A stretch of DNA of 64,000 nt from Hanleya hanleyi (GCA_036873755.1 JAVTVY010036924.1:105098-169097); one strand, 5' to 3'; shown: positions 48,231 through 63,300, counted from the first letter of the stretch. Notes: generated by a model not told the origin, from the sequence alone. Numbers and translations: made by a program.

Positions 48231-48299
48231 CCCCCCCGCAGAGCAGACCGAGTTCCGCTGCCGGGGGAAAAAAAATCAGAGTGCACGGAAGGACCCGCA

Positions 48300-49779
48300 C
48301 CCAAGGCCCTTGGACGCAGCCGCCAGCTCGCAACAAATTATAGATAATATTGACCTGAATAAAAATAGATCTAGAGTTGATATCTGGTGTATCGTGTTAT
48401 GTTGTTCTGCCTCTGACCTCTAGTCAGAGTCCGGTACCTCACTTCGTTCTGCAATTTGGAATCCAGCTCCCATTACGTGTTCAATAGATAGTCCAGTTAC
48501 GCTACAACTCACTGGAAACAATTATTCAGGTTCGTATGATCAATTACGCAATTTAATATTCAGTGATTAGCGGAAAAATATTGCTATTAACGCAATTTAA
48601 TGTTCAGTGATTAGCGTGAAAAGCTACAAGAATGTGAAAGTGGGAGGGGGAGGACAGTAAAGTTTGACATGCACATTGATGACAACAAGAAAACTACATT
48701 GTTATTCTTAACGTAATCAAGTCTTAGCTGGTTGACATATTTTCTTTATGACAGATAGCGGCGAAATATACAGTAATAAACATGGGCCAGTTTCTTGATA
48801 ATAGGATGGCTCAATCGGAGGAATTGTTGGCGTGATTTATCCATCTCTTTACCAGATCGTAACAAGTGTGAACTGAAGTGGCACAAATATATTGGCAGGC
48901 CGGTGTGGAGGCTAAGAATATCCCATGGTTAAAAGTGTCCGGCTCCTATCTTCTAACACAGCTAGGACACTCTTCTTCAGATATATCCAGAGGTAGGACA
49001 CTCTTCACTCAATAAAAAGATAGGAAACTGGACACTTATCCCCGGACACTCTTAGCCACCACATCGGAGTGAGGAGTTAATGATAATAATCTTGATCAAA
49101 GGGGGTTTCCCATGGTTGAATATTAACCATCTCCCAGTCGACAAGATTATCATTTACACAACGAGTCGATTATAGTCATATACTGAATTTATCAGTCGAA
49201 AAAATGCAGTTGGCGGATGTCGAAAATATGCTGTCAAAATGCGCCAGAACGCGCCATATGGCATGCCCCCGGACTCCCCTAGCATTAGAAGTTCCGCAGT
49301 ATTCTCTACCGAACTCCCCCCCCCCCCCCGTTGCCAAACCAGCCTACGGGCTTGCACAAAGCACCCTGTAGAGGGTGATACTACATATACTTTATTATAA
49401 AGTCAATCATATACAAGTGACAATTCAACCTTGCAGTATGGTATTGATAAGGCAAACATATGGTCATTCATGTTTCTGTATCATCTTGAAACAGTAAAAT
49501 GAGAGTAAATGTACATGAACAGCCTTTTTAGGAGAATGCAAAACATGTAAATATTCAAAGCTTTACCAAGATATCACAATGTGCATCAGATCACAAATCA
49601 ACACTATAAAACAAAAAATATAAAATATAACAACTCTCTTCCATATACAGATATACAGGCAACAAGGCAAAATCAGCAGTATTCACTGTTTTTGGCATAG
49701 GCAGGTACAGGGCATAATTCAATAGCAAATATTAATTAAACTGTCTTGGAAGACATGTGTGTCATTGGGATACTTTTAA
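48300..49779. other. Non-coding, nothing recognised
   Basis: Contains a C tract at 49317-49329 and a short duplication of CGCAATTTAATATTCAGTGA / CGCAATTTAATGTTCAGTGA at 48546 and 48591. TTTATT at 49391 could be a minus-strand polyadenylation signal for the 50.5-kb exon. Confidence 0.4.
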
Positions 49780-50075
49780 CCCTTTGAACCCGAGAGTTTT
49801 CATGTCTTTAACACCTTACCCTGAGCTCCCCACTAAAATAGAGTTAAAAATTTTGTCAGAAGCCTCTCTGGTATATACACAATCAGAACAGTGTTGCTCA
49901 ACCCTTGGGGACTCTACGAGTGGCAGAGCATCCCTTTTGGACTTGGGCGACCAAACTATATCTGTGAAGTGGATATGACTTAAAACGTTATCTGATTGGC
50001 TGAATAGTAGGTTCTGACATCAGAGCCGCAAAAGCGGCTTCTCGGGTATATGTCGGGTTTAAAGGGTTTAAAGGG
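49780..50075. mobile_element. piggyBac-like MITE flanked by TTAA
   Basis: The left tip is CCCTTTGAACCCGA and the right side is TCGGGTTTAAAGGG followed by a second TTTAAAGGG, so the right tip is duplicated. TTAA lies on both sides (49776-49779, 50076-50079). CCCTTTG tips with a TTAA target are what piggyBac-type elements show. No transposase is encoded. It lies within 750 bp downstream of the stop codon of the 50.5-kb exon and may be inside its 3' UTR. Confidence 0.78.
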
Positions 50076-50513
50076 TTAAAGGGATAAATTTTCAAATACA
50101 TTATCGATAGTACAAAGTATGGTTTATCATGAACATGTAGGCATGGGTTTTTTTAACCTACCAAATATTGGAGATGATGAGGTTTGGCCAGGATTTTGTA
50201 CATGAGGTCATTTTTCATAAAAAAATAAAAAGTCAACACTTATTTGATGAAGCAAGATAGCAGCAGTAATGTGATTTTTTTCCAAAAACAATTGAACCAA
50301 ATATCACTTCAACGAAAGGATTGTGTCAGGGTGACACAATCTCTCCTTTTTTATTAATCTGCTTAAAATTTCCTTTATATTCTTTTAAATTTACACTTAT
50401 AGTTTATTAGTTTTCAATCTACTTTCCTAATTCCCACCACTATACTAAAACAGGAAAGGTTTTGACATCTACAGTTGACAGTGGCATATGTATGCATTAA
50501 TTTAGACATGCAT

Positions 50514-50675
50514 TCAAGCATAGATGAAGGAGTCAGAATGGAGGTCAGATTTCATGCCAATCTTCATCAGTCGCTCATGTTCTCTTTGGTGTTCTGTCAG
50601 CTGATGTTTGTCTTCTTTAAGCAGGGCTCGGTGTTTCTGTAGCTTGTCGTAGCTCTCCTCACGCTGGGAGTGGGT
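50514..50675 (-). CDS. Last coding exon of an unidentified coiled-coil protein
   Basis: On the minus strand a strong 3' splice site (TTTTTTCTTGCATTTTCAG) is followed in phase 0 by 53 codons and a TGA at 50514-50516. The peptide begins THSQREESYDKLQKH, continues with KEDKHQLTEHQREHERLMK and ends SDSFIYA. It is highly charged, rich in E, K, Q and R, with heptad-like spacing, so a coiled coil is likely. I do not recognise the family. The preceding exon must lie beyond 50.7 kb on the plus-strand scale, that is, across a repeat and the 31-bp satellite. AATAAA candidates on the minus strand are at 50350-50355 and 49391-49396. Confidence 0.6.
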   Translation of the reverse strand, partial: THSQREESYDKLQKHRALLKEDKHQLTEHQREHERLMKIGMKSDLHSDSFIYA

Positions 50676-50792
50676 CTGAAAATGCAAGAAAAAATTGCCA
50701 AATTTGAACAACTGCATGCATAATCATAAGCCAGCATGCTATGTGATACACAATACTACATGCAGGGTCCCCCCTGCTTGTTGAAGAATATA

Positions 50793-51095
50793 TTTCCAGG
50801 ACTTTCAAGGACCTAAATCAACTTTTTTTCCAGGACTTTCAAGGACCTAAATAAATTTTCCAGGACTTTCAAGGGCCTAAATCAACCTTTTTTCAGTACC
50901 AATCAATCAATACCTACACAAATTTTTCTTGCATTCTCAATACTTGAATGCTCGCAAATGACATACAATAATGTAACCAACAACATAATAAGGGAATTTG
51001 TTATCAAGACTAAAATTCAAGGACTTTCCAGAACTGGCAGACAAAATCTGTAATTTCAAGTACTTGCAAGGCCTTTCCAGATTTTCAAGCCCCCG
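50793..51095. repeat. Dispersed repeat with TTTCCAGGACTTTCAAGG units
   Basis: TTCCAGGACTTTCAAGG(A/G)CC followed by TAAAT occurs three times (50793, 50827, 50857). Related and inverted forms (CAAGGACTTTCCAGAAC, GGCCTTTCCAGATTTTC) occur up to 51090. It may be a degraded transposon end. It lies in the presumed intron upstream of the 50.5-kb exon. Confidence 0.65.
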
Positions 51096-51312
51096 TGAAA
51101 TCTCTGTACATGGCCATTCTCCTATGTAAGTGCTATAGAGATGCAGTCTCTCATCCTCTAAGAAAAGTGACTACTTTCACTCTCCATTACTCTCCTAACT
51201 TTTCTTCAGGAGAGTTATGATCACTCTCCTGGAAAATGGACATGCATTGAAGAGAGAGATATTGTTGAGAGTTGGATCACACTCACAACACAAAATCTGG
51301 AAGGGCGATCAG

Positions 51313-54300
51313 AGAGATAGAGATGGAGGATATTACAAACTGGAGAGACTGAGATAGAGAATATTACAAACTGGAGAGACTGAGATGGAGTATATAACAA
51401 ACTAGAGAGACTGAGATAGAGGATATTACAAACTGGAGAGACTGAGATAGAGAATATTACAAACTGGAGAGACTGAGATGGAGTATATAACAAACTAGAG
51501 AGACTGAGATAGAGAATATTACAAACTGGAGAGACTGAGATGGAGTATATAACAAACTAGAGAGACTGAGATGGAGTATATAACAAACTAGAGAGACTGA
51601 GATAGAGAATATTACAAACTGGAGAGACTGAGATGGAGTATATAACAAACTAGAGAGACTGAGATGGAGTATATAACAAACTAGAGAGACTGAGATAGAG
51701 AATATTACAAACTGGAGAGACTGAGATGGAGTATATAACAAACTAGAGAGACTGAGATGGAGTATATAACAAACTAGAGAGACTGAGATAGAGAATATTA
51801 CAAACTGGAGAGACTGAGATGGAGTATATAACAAACTAGAGAGACTGAGATGGAGTATATAACAAACTAGAGAGACTGAGATAGAGAATATTACAAACTG
51901 GAGAGACTGAGATGGAGTATATAACAAACTAGAGAGACTGAGATGGAGTATATAACAAACTAGAGAGACTGAGATAGAGAATATTACAAACTGGAGAGAC
52001 TGAGATGGAGGATATTACAAACTGGAGAGAGAGACTGAGATGGAGGATATTACAAACTGGAGAGAGAGACTGAGATGGAGGATATTACAAACTGGAGAGA
52101 GAGACTGAGATGAGGATATAACAAACCGCAGAGACTGCGATGGAGGATTTTACAAACTGGATAGACTGAGATGGAGGATATAAAAAACCGCAGAGACTGC
52201 GATGGAGGATTTGACAAATTGGGGAGACTGCAATGGAGGATTTTACAAACTGGATAGACTGAGATGGAGGATATTACAAACTGGAGAGATGGAGGATATT
52301 ACAAACTGGAGAGAGAGACTGAGATGGAGGATATAACAAACCGGAGGTACTGCGATGGAGGATTTTACAAACTGGATAGACTGAGATGGAGGATATTACA
52401 AACTGAAGAGACGGAGATGGACGATATTACAAACTGGAGAGATGGAGGATATTACAAATTGGAGAGACAGAGAGAGAGACTGAGATGGAGGATATAACAA
52501 ACTGCAGAGACTGCGATGGAGGATTTTACAAACTGGATAGACTGAGATGGAGGATATTACAAACTGAAGAGACTGAGATGGAGGATATTACAAACTGGAG
52601 AGACTGTGATGGAGGATTTTACAAACTGGATAAACTGAGATGGTGGATGTTACAAACTGAAGAGACTGAGATGGAGGATATTACAAACTGGAGCGTTTGA
52701 GATGGAGGATATTACAAACTGGAGAGACTGAGATGGAGAATATTACAAACTGAAGAGAGTGAGATGGAGGATATTACAAACTGAAGAGATTGAGATGGAG
52801 GATATTACAAACTGGAGAGACTGAGATGGAGGATATTACGAACTGAAGAGACTAGACTGAGATGGAGAATATTACAAACTGGAGAGATGAGGGATATTAC
52901 AAACTGAAGAGAGAGAGAGACTGAGATGGAGTATATAACAAACTAGAGAGACTGAGATAGAGAATATTACAAACTGGAGAGACTGAGATGCAGGATATTA
53001 CAAACTGGAGAGAGAGACTGAGATGGAGGATATTACAAACTGGAGAGAGAGACTGAGATGGAGGATATTACAAACTGGAGAGAGAAACTGAGATGGAGGA
53101 TATTACAAACTGGAGAGAGAGACTGAGATGGAGGATATAACAAACTGGAGAGACTGAGATGGAGTATATAACAAACTAGAGAGACTGAGATAGAGGATAT
53201 AACAAACTAGAGAGACTGAGATGGAGTATATAACAAACTAGAGAGACTGAGATAGAGGATATAACAAACTAGAGAGACTGAGATAGAGGATATAACAAAC
53301 TGGAGAGACTGAGATGGAGTATATAACAAACTGGAGAGACTGAGATAGAGAATATTACAAACTGGAGAGAGAGACTGAGATGGAGGATATTACAAACTGG
53401 AGAGAGAGACTGAGATGGAGGATATAACAAACTGGAGAGACTGAGATGGAGTATATAACAAACTAGAGAGACTGAGATAGAGGATATAACAAACTAGAGA
53501 GACTGAGATAGAGGATATAACAAACTGGAGAGACTGAGATGGAGTATATAACAAACTAGAGAGACTGAGATAGAGGATATAACAAACTAGAGAGACTGAG
53601 ATAGAGGATATAACAAACTAGAGAGACTGAGATAGAGGATATAACAAACTGGAGAGACTGAGATGGAGGATATAACAAACTGGAGAGACTGAGATGGAGG
53701 ATATTACAAACTGGAGAGACTGAGATAGAGAATATTACAAACTGGAGAGAGAGACTGAGATGGAGGATATTACAAACTGGAGAGACTGAGATAGAGAATA
53801 TTACAAACTGGAGAGAGAGACTGAGATGGAGGATATTACAAACTGGAGAGAGAGACTGAGATGGAGGATATTACAAACTGGAGAGAGAGACTGAGATGGA
53901 GGATATTACAAACTGGAGAGACTGAGATAGAGAATATTACAAACTGGAGAGAGAGACTGAGATGGAGGATATTACAAACTGGAGAGAGAGACTGAGATGG
54001 AGGATATTACAAACTGGAGAGAGAGACTGAGATGGAGGATATTACAAACTGGAGAGAGAGACTGAGATGAGGATATAACAAACTGGAGAGAGAGACTGAG
54101 ATGGAGGATATTACAAACTGGAGAGAGAGACTGAGATGGAGGATATTACAAACTGGAGAGAGAGACTGAGATGGAGGATATTACAAACTGGAGAGAGAGA
54201 CTGAGATGAGGATATAACAAACTGGAGAGAGAGACTGAGATGGAGGATATTACAAACTGGAGAGAGAGACTGAGATGGAGGATATTACAAACTGGAGAGA

Positions 54301-57300
54301 GAGACTGAGATGAGGATATAACAAACCGCAGAGACTGCGATGGAGGATTTTACAAACTGGATAGACTGAGATGGAGGATATAAAAAACCGCAGAGACTGC
54401 GATGGAGGATTTGACAAATTGGGGAGACTGCAATGGAGGATTTTACAAACTGGATAGACTGAGATGGAGGATATTACAAACTGGAGAGATGGAGGATATT
54501 ACAAACTGGAGAGAGAGACTGAGATGGAGGATATAACAAACCGGAGGTACTGCGATGGAGGATTTTACAAACTGGATAGACTGAGATGGAGGATATTACA
54601 AACTGAAGAGACGGAGATGGACGATATTACAAACTGGAGAGATGGAGGATATTACAAATTGGAGAGACAGAGAGAGAGACTGAGATGGAGGATATAACAA
54701 ACTGCAGAGACTGCGATGGAGGATTTTACAAACTGGATAGACTGAGATGGAGGATATTACAAACTGAAGAGACTGAGATGGAGGATATTACAAACTGGAG
54801 AGACTGTGATGGAGGATTTTACAAACTGGATAAACTGAGATGGTGGATGTTACAAACTGAAGAGACTGAGATGGAGGATATTACAAACTGGAGCGTTTGA
54901 GATGGAGGATATTACAAACTGGAGAGACTGAGATGGAGAATATTACAAACTGAAGAGAGTGAGATGGAGGATATTACAAACTGAAGAGATTGAGATGGAG
55001 GATATTACAAACTGGAGAGACTGAGATGGAGGATATTACGAACTGAAGAGACTAGACTGAGATGGAGAATATTACAAACTGGAGAGATGAGGGATATTAC
55101 AAACTGAAGAGAGAGAGAGACTGAGATGGAGGATATAACAAACCGGAAGTACAGGTACTGCAATGGAAGATTTTATAAACTGGATAGACTGAGATGGAGT
55201 TTTTAACAAACTGGAGAGATTGAGATGGAGGATATTACAAACTGGAGCGATTGAGATGGAGGATATTACAAACTGGAGAGACTGAGATGGAGGATATTAC
55301 AAACTGAAGAGATTGAGATGGAGGATATTACAAACTGGAGCGATTGAGATGGAGGATATTACAAACTGGAGAGACTGAGATGGAGTATATAAAAAACTAG
55401 AGAGACAGAGAAGGAGGATATTACAAACTGGAGAGATTGAGATGGAGGATATTGCAAACTGGAGAGACTCCGACAGGGCTTCGTGTTTAGAATTAGTGTG
55501 CGAGCTAAAAATAGCTCGCGTGAAAATATTTAGGAGAGGGTATTTAAAAATCAGGTGAGTGATTGCAATATAATACAATATAAATGTGACAGTTTACGTG
55601 AGCTAAAATCACTCTCGTGACATGAATTTACGCGAGTGTTTGCGTGCAGGTGAGCTATCACTCACGCTAAACACGAAGCCCTGTGACCGATGGAGTATAT
55701 AACAAACTAGAGAGACTGAGATGGAGGATATTACAAACTGGAGAAACTGAGATGGAGGATATTACAAACTGGAGAGAGAGACTGAGATGGAGGATATTAC
55801 AAACTGAAGAAACTGAGATGGAGTATATAAAAAACTAGAGAGACAGAGAAGGAGGATATTACAAACTGGAGAGATTGAGATGGAGGATATTACAAACTGG
55901 AGAGACTGAGATGGAGTATATAAAAAACTAGAGAGACAGAGAAGGAGGATATTACAAACTAGAGAGATTGAGATGGAGTATATAACAAACTGGAGAGACT
56001 GAGATGGAGTATATAACAAACTAGAGAGACTGAGATGGAGTATATAACAAACTAGAGAGACAGAGAAGGAGGATATTACAAACTGGAGAGATTGAGATGG
56101 AGGATATTACAAACTGGAGAGACTGAGATAGAGGATATGACAAACTGGAGAGACTGAGATAGAGGATATTACAAACTGGAGAGACTGAGATAGAGGATAT
56201 GACAAACTGGAGAGACTGAGATAGAGGATATGACAAACTGGAGAGACTGAGATAGAGGATATGACAAACTAGAGAGACTGAGATAGAGGATATGACAAAC
56301 TAGAGAGACTGAGATAGAGGATATTACAAACTGGAGAGACTGAGATAGAGGATATGACAAACTGGAGAGACTGAGATAGAGGATATGACAAACTGGAGAG
56401 ACTGAGATAGAGGATATTACAAACTGGAGAGACTGAGATAGAGGATATGACAAACTGGAGAGACTGAGATAGAGGATATGACAAACTGGAGAGACTGAGA
56501 TAGAGGATATTACAAAACGGAGAGACTGAGATAGAGGATATGACAAACTGGAGAGACTGAGATAGAGGATATGACAAACTGGAGAGACTGAGATGGAGGA
56601 TATTACAAACTAGAGAGACTGAGATAGAGGATATCACAAACTGGAGAGATTGAGATGGAGGATATTACAAACTGGAGAGACTGAGATGGAGTATATAACA
56701 AACTAGAGAGACTGAGATGGAGTATATAACAAACTAGAGAGACAGAGAAGGAGGATATTACAAACTGGAGAGACTGAGATGGAGTATATAACAAACTAGA
56801 GAGACTGAGATGGAGTATATAACAAACTAGAGAGACAGAGAAGGAGGATATTACAAACTGGAGAGACTGAGATGGAGGATATTGCAAACTAGAGAGACTG
56901 AGATAGAGGATATTACAAACTGGAGAGACTGAGATGGAGGATATGACAAACTGGAGAGATTGAGATGGAGGATATTACAAACTGGAGAGAGTGAGATGGA
57001 GTATATAACAAACTAGAGAGACTGAGATAGAGGATATTACAAACTGGAGAGACTGAGATGGAGGATATGACAAACTGGAGAGATTGAGATGGAGGATATT
57101 ACAAACTGGAGAGACTGAGATGGAGTATATAAAAAACTAGAGAGACAGAGAAGGAGGATATTACAAACTGGAGAGATTGAGATGGAGGATGTTACAAACT
57201 GGAGAGACTGAGATGGAGTATATAAAAAACTAGAGAGACAGAGAAGGAGGATATTACAAACTGGAGAGATTGAGATGGAGGATATTACAAACTGGAGAGA

Positions 57301-60300
57301 CTGAGATGGAGTATATAAAAAACTAGAGAGACAGAGAAGGAGAATATTACAAACTGGAGAGATTGAGATGGAGGATATTACAAACTGGAGAGACTGAGAT
57401 GGAGTATATAAAAAACTAGAGAGACAGAGAAGGAGGATATTACAAACTAGAGAGATTGAGATGGAGTATATAAAAAACTAGAGAGACAGAGAAGGAGGAT
57501 ATTACAAACTGGAGAGATTGAGATGGAGTATATAACAAACTGGAGAAACTCCGATGGAGTATATAACAAACTAGAGAGACTGAGATGGAGGATATTACAA
57601 ACTGGAGAGACTCCGATGGAGTATATAACAAACTAGAGAGACTGAGATGGAGGATATTACAAACTGGAGAGATTGAGATGGAGGATATTGCAAACCGCAG
57701 AGACTCCGATGGAGTATATAACAAACTAGAGAGACTGAGATGGAGGATATTACAAACTGGAGAGACTCCGATGGAGTATATAACAAACTAGAGAGACTGA
57801 GATAGAGGATATTACAAACTGGAGAGATTGAGATGGAGGATATTGCAAACCGCAGAGACTCCGATGGAGTATATAACAAACTAGAGAGACTGAGATGGAG
57901 TATATAACAAACTAGAGAGACTGAGATAGAGGATATTACAAACTGGAGAGACTGAGATAGAGGATATTACAAACTAGAGAGATTGAGATGGAGGATACTA
58001 CAAACTGGAGAGATTGAGATGGAGGATACTACAAACTGGAGAGACTGAGATGGAGGATATTACAAACTGGAGAGACTGAGATGGAGTATATAACAAACTA
58101 GAGAGACTGAGATAGAGGATATTACAAACTGGAGAGACTGAGATGGAGTATATAACAAACTAGAGAGACTGAGATGGAGTATATAACAAACTGGAGAGAC
58201 TGAGATGGAGTATATAACAAACTAGAGAGACTGAGATGGAGTATATAACAAACTAGAGAGACTGAGATGGAGTATATAACAAACTGGAGAGACTGAGATG
58301 GAGTATATAACAAACTAGAGAGACTGAGATGGAGTATATAACAAACTAGAGAGACTGAGATAGAGGATATTACAAACTGGAGAGACTGAGATGGAGGATA
58401 TTACAAACTGGAGAGACTGAGATGGAGTATATAACAAACTAGAGAGACTGAGATGGAGGATACTACAAACTGGAGAGACTGAGATGGAGGATATTACAAA
58501 CTGGAGAGACTGAGATGGAGTATATAACAAACTAGAGAGACTGAGATAGAGGATATTACAAACTGGAGAGACTGAGATGGAGTATATAACAAACTAGAGA
58601 GATTGAGATGGAGGATACTACAAACTGGAGAGACTGAGATGGAGGATATTACAAACTGGAGAGACTGAGATGGGGTATATAACAAACTAGAGAGACTGAG
58701 ATAGAGGATATTACAAACTGGAGAGACAGAGATGGAGGATACTACAAACTGGAGAGACTGAGATGGAGGATATTACAAACTGGAGAGACTGAGATGGAGT
58801 ATATAACAAACTAGAGAGACTGAGATGGAGGATACTACAAACTGGAGAGACTGAGATGGAGGATATTACAAACTGGAGAGACTGAGATGGAGTATATAAC
58901 AAACTAGAGAGACTGAGATGGAGGATATTACAAACTGGAGAGACTGAGATGGAGTATATAACAAACTAGAGAGACAGAGAAGGAGGATATTACAAACTGG
59001 AGAGACTGAGATGGAGGATATTACAAACTGGAGGATATTACAAACTGGAGAGACTGGAGTATAGACTGGAGACTGAGATATAACAAACTAGAGAGACTGA
59101 GATGGAGTATATAACAAACTAGAGAGACTGAGATAGAGGATATTACAAACTGGAGAGACTGAGATGGAGGATATTACAAACTGGAGAGACTGAGATGGAG
59201 TATATAACAAACTAGAGAGACTGAGATAGAGGATATTACAAACTGGAGAGACTGAGATGGAGGATATTACAAACTGGAGAGACTGAGATGGAGTATATAA
59301 CAAACTAGAGAGACAGAGAAGGAGGATATTACAAACTGGAGAGACTGAGATGGAGGATATTACAAACTGGAGAGACTGAGATGGAGTATATAACAAACTA
59401 GAGAGACTGAGATGGAGTATATAACAAACTAGAGAGACTGAGATAGAGGATATTACAAACTGGAGAGACTGAGATGGAGGATATTACAAACTGGAGAGAC
59501 TGAGATGGAGTATATAACAAACTAGAGAGACAGAGAAGGAGGATATTACAAACTGGAGAGACTGAGATGGAGGATATTACAAACTGGAGAGACTGAGATG
59601 GAGTATATAACAAACTAGAGAGACAGAGAAGGAGGATATTACAAACTAGAGAGACTGAGATAGAGGATATTACAAACTGGAGAGACTGAGATGGAGGATA
59701 TTACAAACTGGAGAGACTGAGATGGAGTATATAACAAACTAGAGAGACAGAGAAGGAGGATATTACAAACTGGAGAGACTGAGATGGAGGATATTACAAA
59801 CTGGAGAGACTGAGATGGAGTATATAACAAACTAGAGAGACTGAGATAGAGGATATTACAAACTGGAGAGACTGAGATGGAGTATATAACAAACTAGAGA
59901 GACAGAGAAGGAGGATATTACAAACTAGAGAGACTGAGATAGAGGATATTACAAACTGGAGAGACTGAGATGGAGGATATTACAAACTGGAGAGACTGAG
60001 ATGGAGTATATAACAAACTAGAGAGACAGAGAAGGAGGATATTACAAACTGGAGAGACTGAGATGGAGGATATTACAAACTGGAGAGACTGAGATGGAGT
60101 ATATAACAAACTAGAGAGACTGAGATAGAGGATATTACAAACTGGAGAGACTGAGATGGAGTATATAACAAACTAGAGAGACAGAGAAGGAGGATATTAC
60201 AAACTAGAGAGACTGAGATAGAGGATATTACAAACTGGAGAGACTGAGATGGAGGATATTACAAACTGGAGAGACTGAGATGGAGTATATAACAAACTAG

Positions 60301-63300
60301 AGAGACAGAGAAGGAGGATATTACAAACTGGAGAGACTGAGATGGAGGATATTACAAACTGGAGAGACTGAGATGGAGTATATAACAAACTAGAGAGACT
60401 GAGATGGAGTATATAACAAACTAGAGAGACTGAGATAGAGGATATTACAAACTGGAGAGACTGAGATGGAGGATATTACAAACTGGAGAGACTGAGATGG
60501 AGGATATTACAAACTAGAGAGACAGAGAAGGAGGATATTACAAACTGGAGAGACTGAGATGGAGTATATAACAAACTAGAGAGACAGAGAAGGAGGATAT
60601 TACAAACTGGAGAGACTGAGATGGAGGATATTACAAACTGGAGAGACTGAGATGGAGTATATAACAAACTAGAGAGACTGAGATGGAGTATATAACAAAC
60701 TAGAGAGACTGAGATAGAGGATATTACAAACTGGAGAGACTGAGATGGAGGATATTACAAACTGGAGAGACTGAGATGGAGGATATTACAAACTGGAGAG
60801 ACTGAGATGGAGGATATTACAAACTAGAGAGACAGAGAAGGAGGATATTACAAACTGGAGAGACTGAGATGGAGTATATAACAAACTAGAGAGACAGAGA
60901 AGGAGGATATTACAAACTGGAGAGACTGAGATGGAGGATATTACAAACTGGAGAGACTGAGATGGAGTATATAACAAACTAGAGAGACTGAGATGGAGTA
61001 TATAACAAACTAGAGAGACTGAGATAGAGGATATTACAAACTGGAGAGACTAAGATGGAGGATATTACAAACTGGAGAGACTGAGATGGAGTATATAACA
61101 AACTAGAGAGACTGAGATAGAGGATATTACAAACTGGAGAGACTGAGATGGAGGATATTACAAACTGGAGAGAGAGACTGAGATGGAGGATATTACAAAC
61201 TGAAGAAACTGAGATGGAGTATATAAAAAACTAGAGAGACAGAGAAGGAGGATATTACAAACTGGAGAGACTGAGATGGAGGATATTACAAACTGGAGAG
61301 ACTGAGATGGAGTATATAACAAACTAGAGAGACTGAGATGGAGTATATAACAAACTAGAGAGACTGAGATAGAGGATATTACAAACTGGAGAGACTGAGA
61401 TGGAGGATATTACAAACTGGAGAGACTGAGATGGAGGATATTACAAACTGGAGAGACTGAGATGGAGGATACTACAAACTGGAGAGACTGAGATGGAGGA
61501 TATTACAAACTGGAGAGACTGAGATGGAGGATATTACAAACTGGAGAGACTGAGATAGAGGATATTACAAACTGGAGAGACTGAGATGGAGGATATTACA
61601 AACTGGAGAGACTGAGATGGAGTATATAACAAACTAGAGAGACAGAGAAGGAGGATATTACAAACTGGAGAGACTGAGATGGAGGATATTACAAACTGGA
61701 GAGACTGAGATGGAGTATATAACAAACTAGAGAGACTGAGATGGAGTATATAACAAACTAGAGAGACTGAGATAGAGGATATTACAAACTGGAGAGACTG
61801 AGATGGAGGATATAACAAACTAGAGAGACTGAGATGGAGTATATAACAAACTAGAGAGACTGAGATAGAGGATATTACAAACTGGAGAGACTGAGATGGA
61901 GTATATAACAAACTAGAGAGACAGAGAAGGAGGATATTACAAACTAGAGAGACTGAGATAGAGGATATTACAAACTGGAGAGACTGAGATGGAGGATATT
62001 ACAAACTGGAGAGACTGAGATGGAGGATATAACAAACTAGAGAGACAGAGAAGGAGGATATTACAAACTGGAGAGACTGAGATGGAGGATATTACAAACT
62101 GGAGAGACTGAGATGGAGTATATAACAAACTAGAGAGACTGAGATGGAGTATATAACAAACTAGAGAGACTGAGATAGAGGATATTACAAACTGGAGAGA
62201 CTGAGATGGAGGATATTACAAACTGGAGAGACTGAGATGAAGGATATTACAAACTAGAGAGACAGAGAAGGAGGATATTACAAACTGGAGAGACTGAGAT
62301 GGAGTATATAACAAACTAGAGAGACAGAGAAGGAGGATATTACAAACTGGAGAGACTGAGATGGAGGATATTACAAACTGGAGAGACTGAGATGGAGTAT
62401 ATAACAAACTAGAGAGACTGAGATGGAGTATATAACAAACTAGAGAGACTGAGATAGAGGATATTACAAACTGGAGAGACTGAGATGGAGGATATTACAA
62501 ACTGGAGAGACTGAGATGGAGGATATTACAAACTAGAGAGACAGAGAAGGAGGATATTACAAACTGGAGAGACTGAGATGGAGTATATAACAAACTAGAG
62601 AGACAGAGAAGGAGGATATTACAAACTGGAGAGACTGAGATGGAGGATATTACAAACTGGAGAGACTGAGATGGAGTATATAACAAACTAGAGAGACAGA
62701 GAAGGAGGATATTACAAACTAGAGAGACTGAGATAGAGGATATTACAAACTGGAGAGACTGAGATGGAGGATATTACAAACTGGAGAGACTGAGATGGAG
62801 GATATTACAAACTAGAGAGACAGAGAAGGAGGATATTACAAACTGGAGAGACTGAGATGGAGTATATAACAAACTAGAGAGACAGAGAAGGAGGATATTA
62901 CAAACTGGAGAGACTGAGATGGAGGATATTACAAACTGGAGAGACTGAGATGGAGTATATAACAAACTAGAGAGACTGAGATGGAGTATATAACAAACTA
63001 GAGAGACTGAGATAGAGGATATTACAAACTGGAGAGACTAAGATGGAGGATATTACAAACTGGAGAGACTGAGATGGAGTATATAACAAACTAGAGAGAC
63101 TGAGATAGAGGATATTACAAACTGGAGAGACTGAGATGGAGGATATTACAAACTGGAGAGAGAGACTGAGATGGAGGATATTACAAACTGAAGAAACTGA
63201 GATGGAGTATATAAAAAACTAGAGAGACAGAGAAGGAGGATATTACAAACTGGAGAGACTGAGATGGAGGATATTACAAACTGGAGAGACTGAGATGGAG

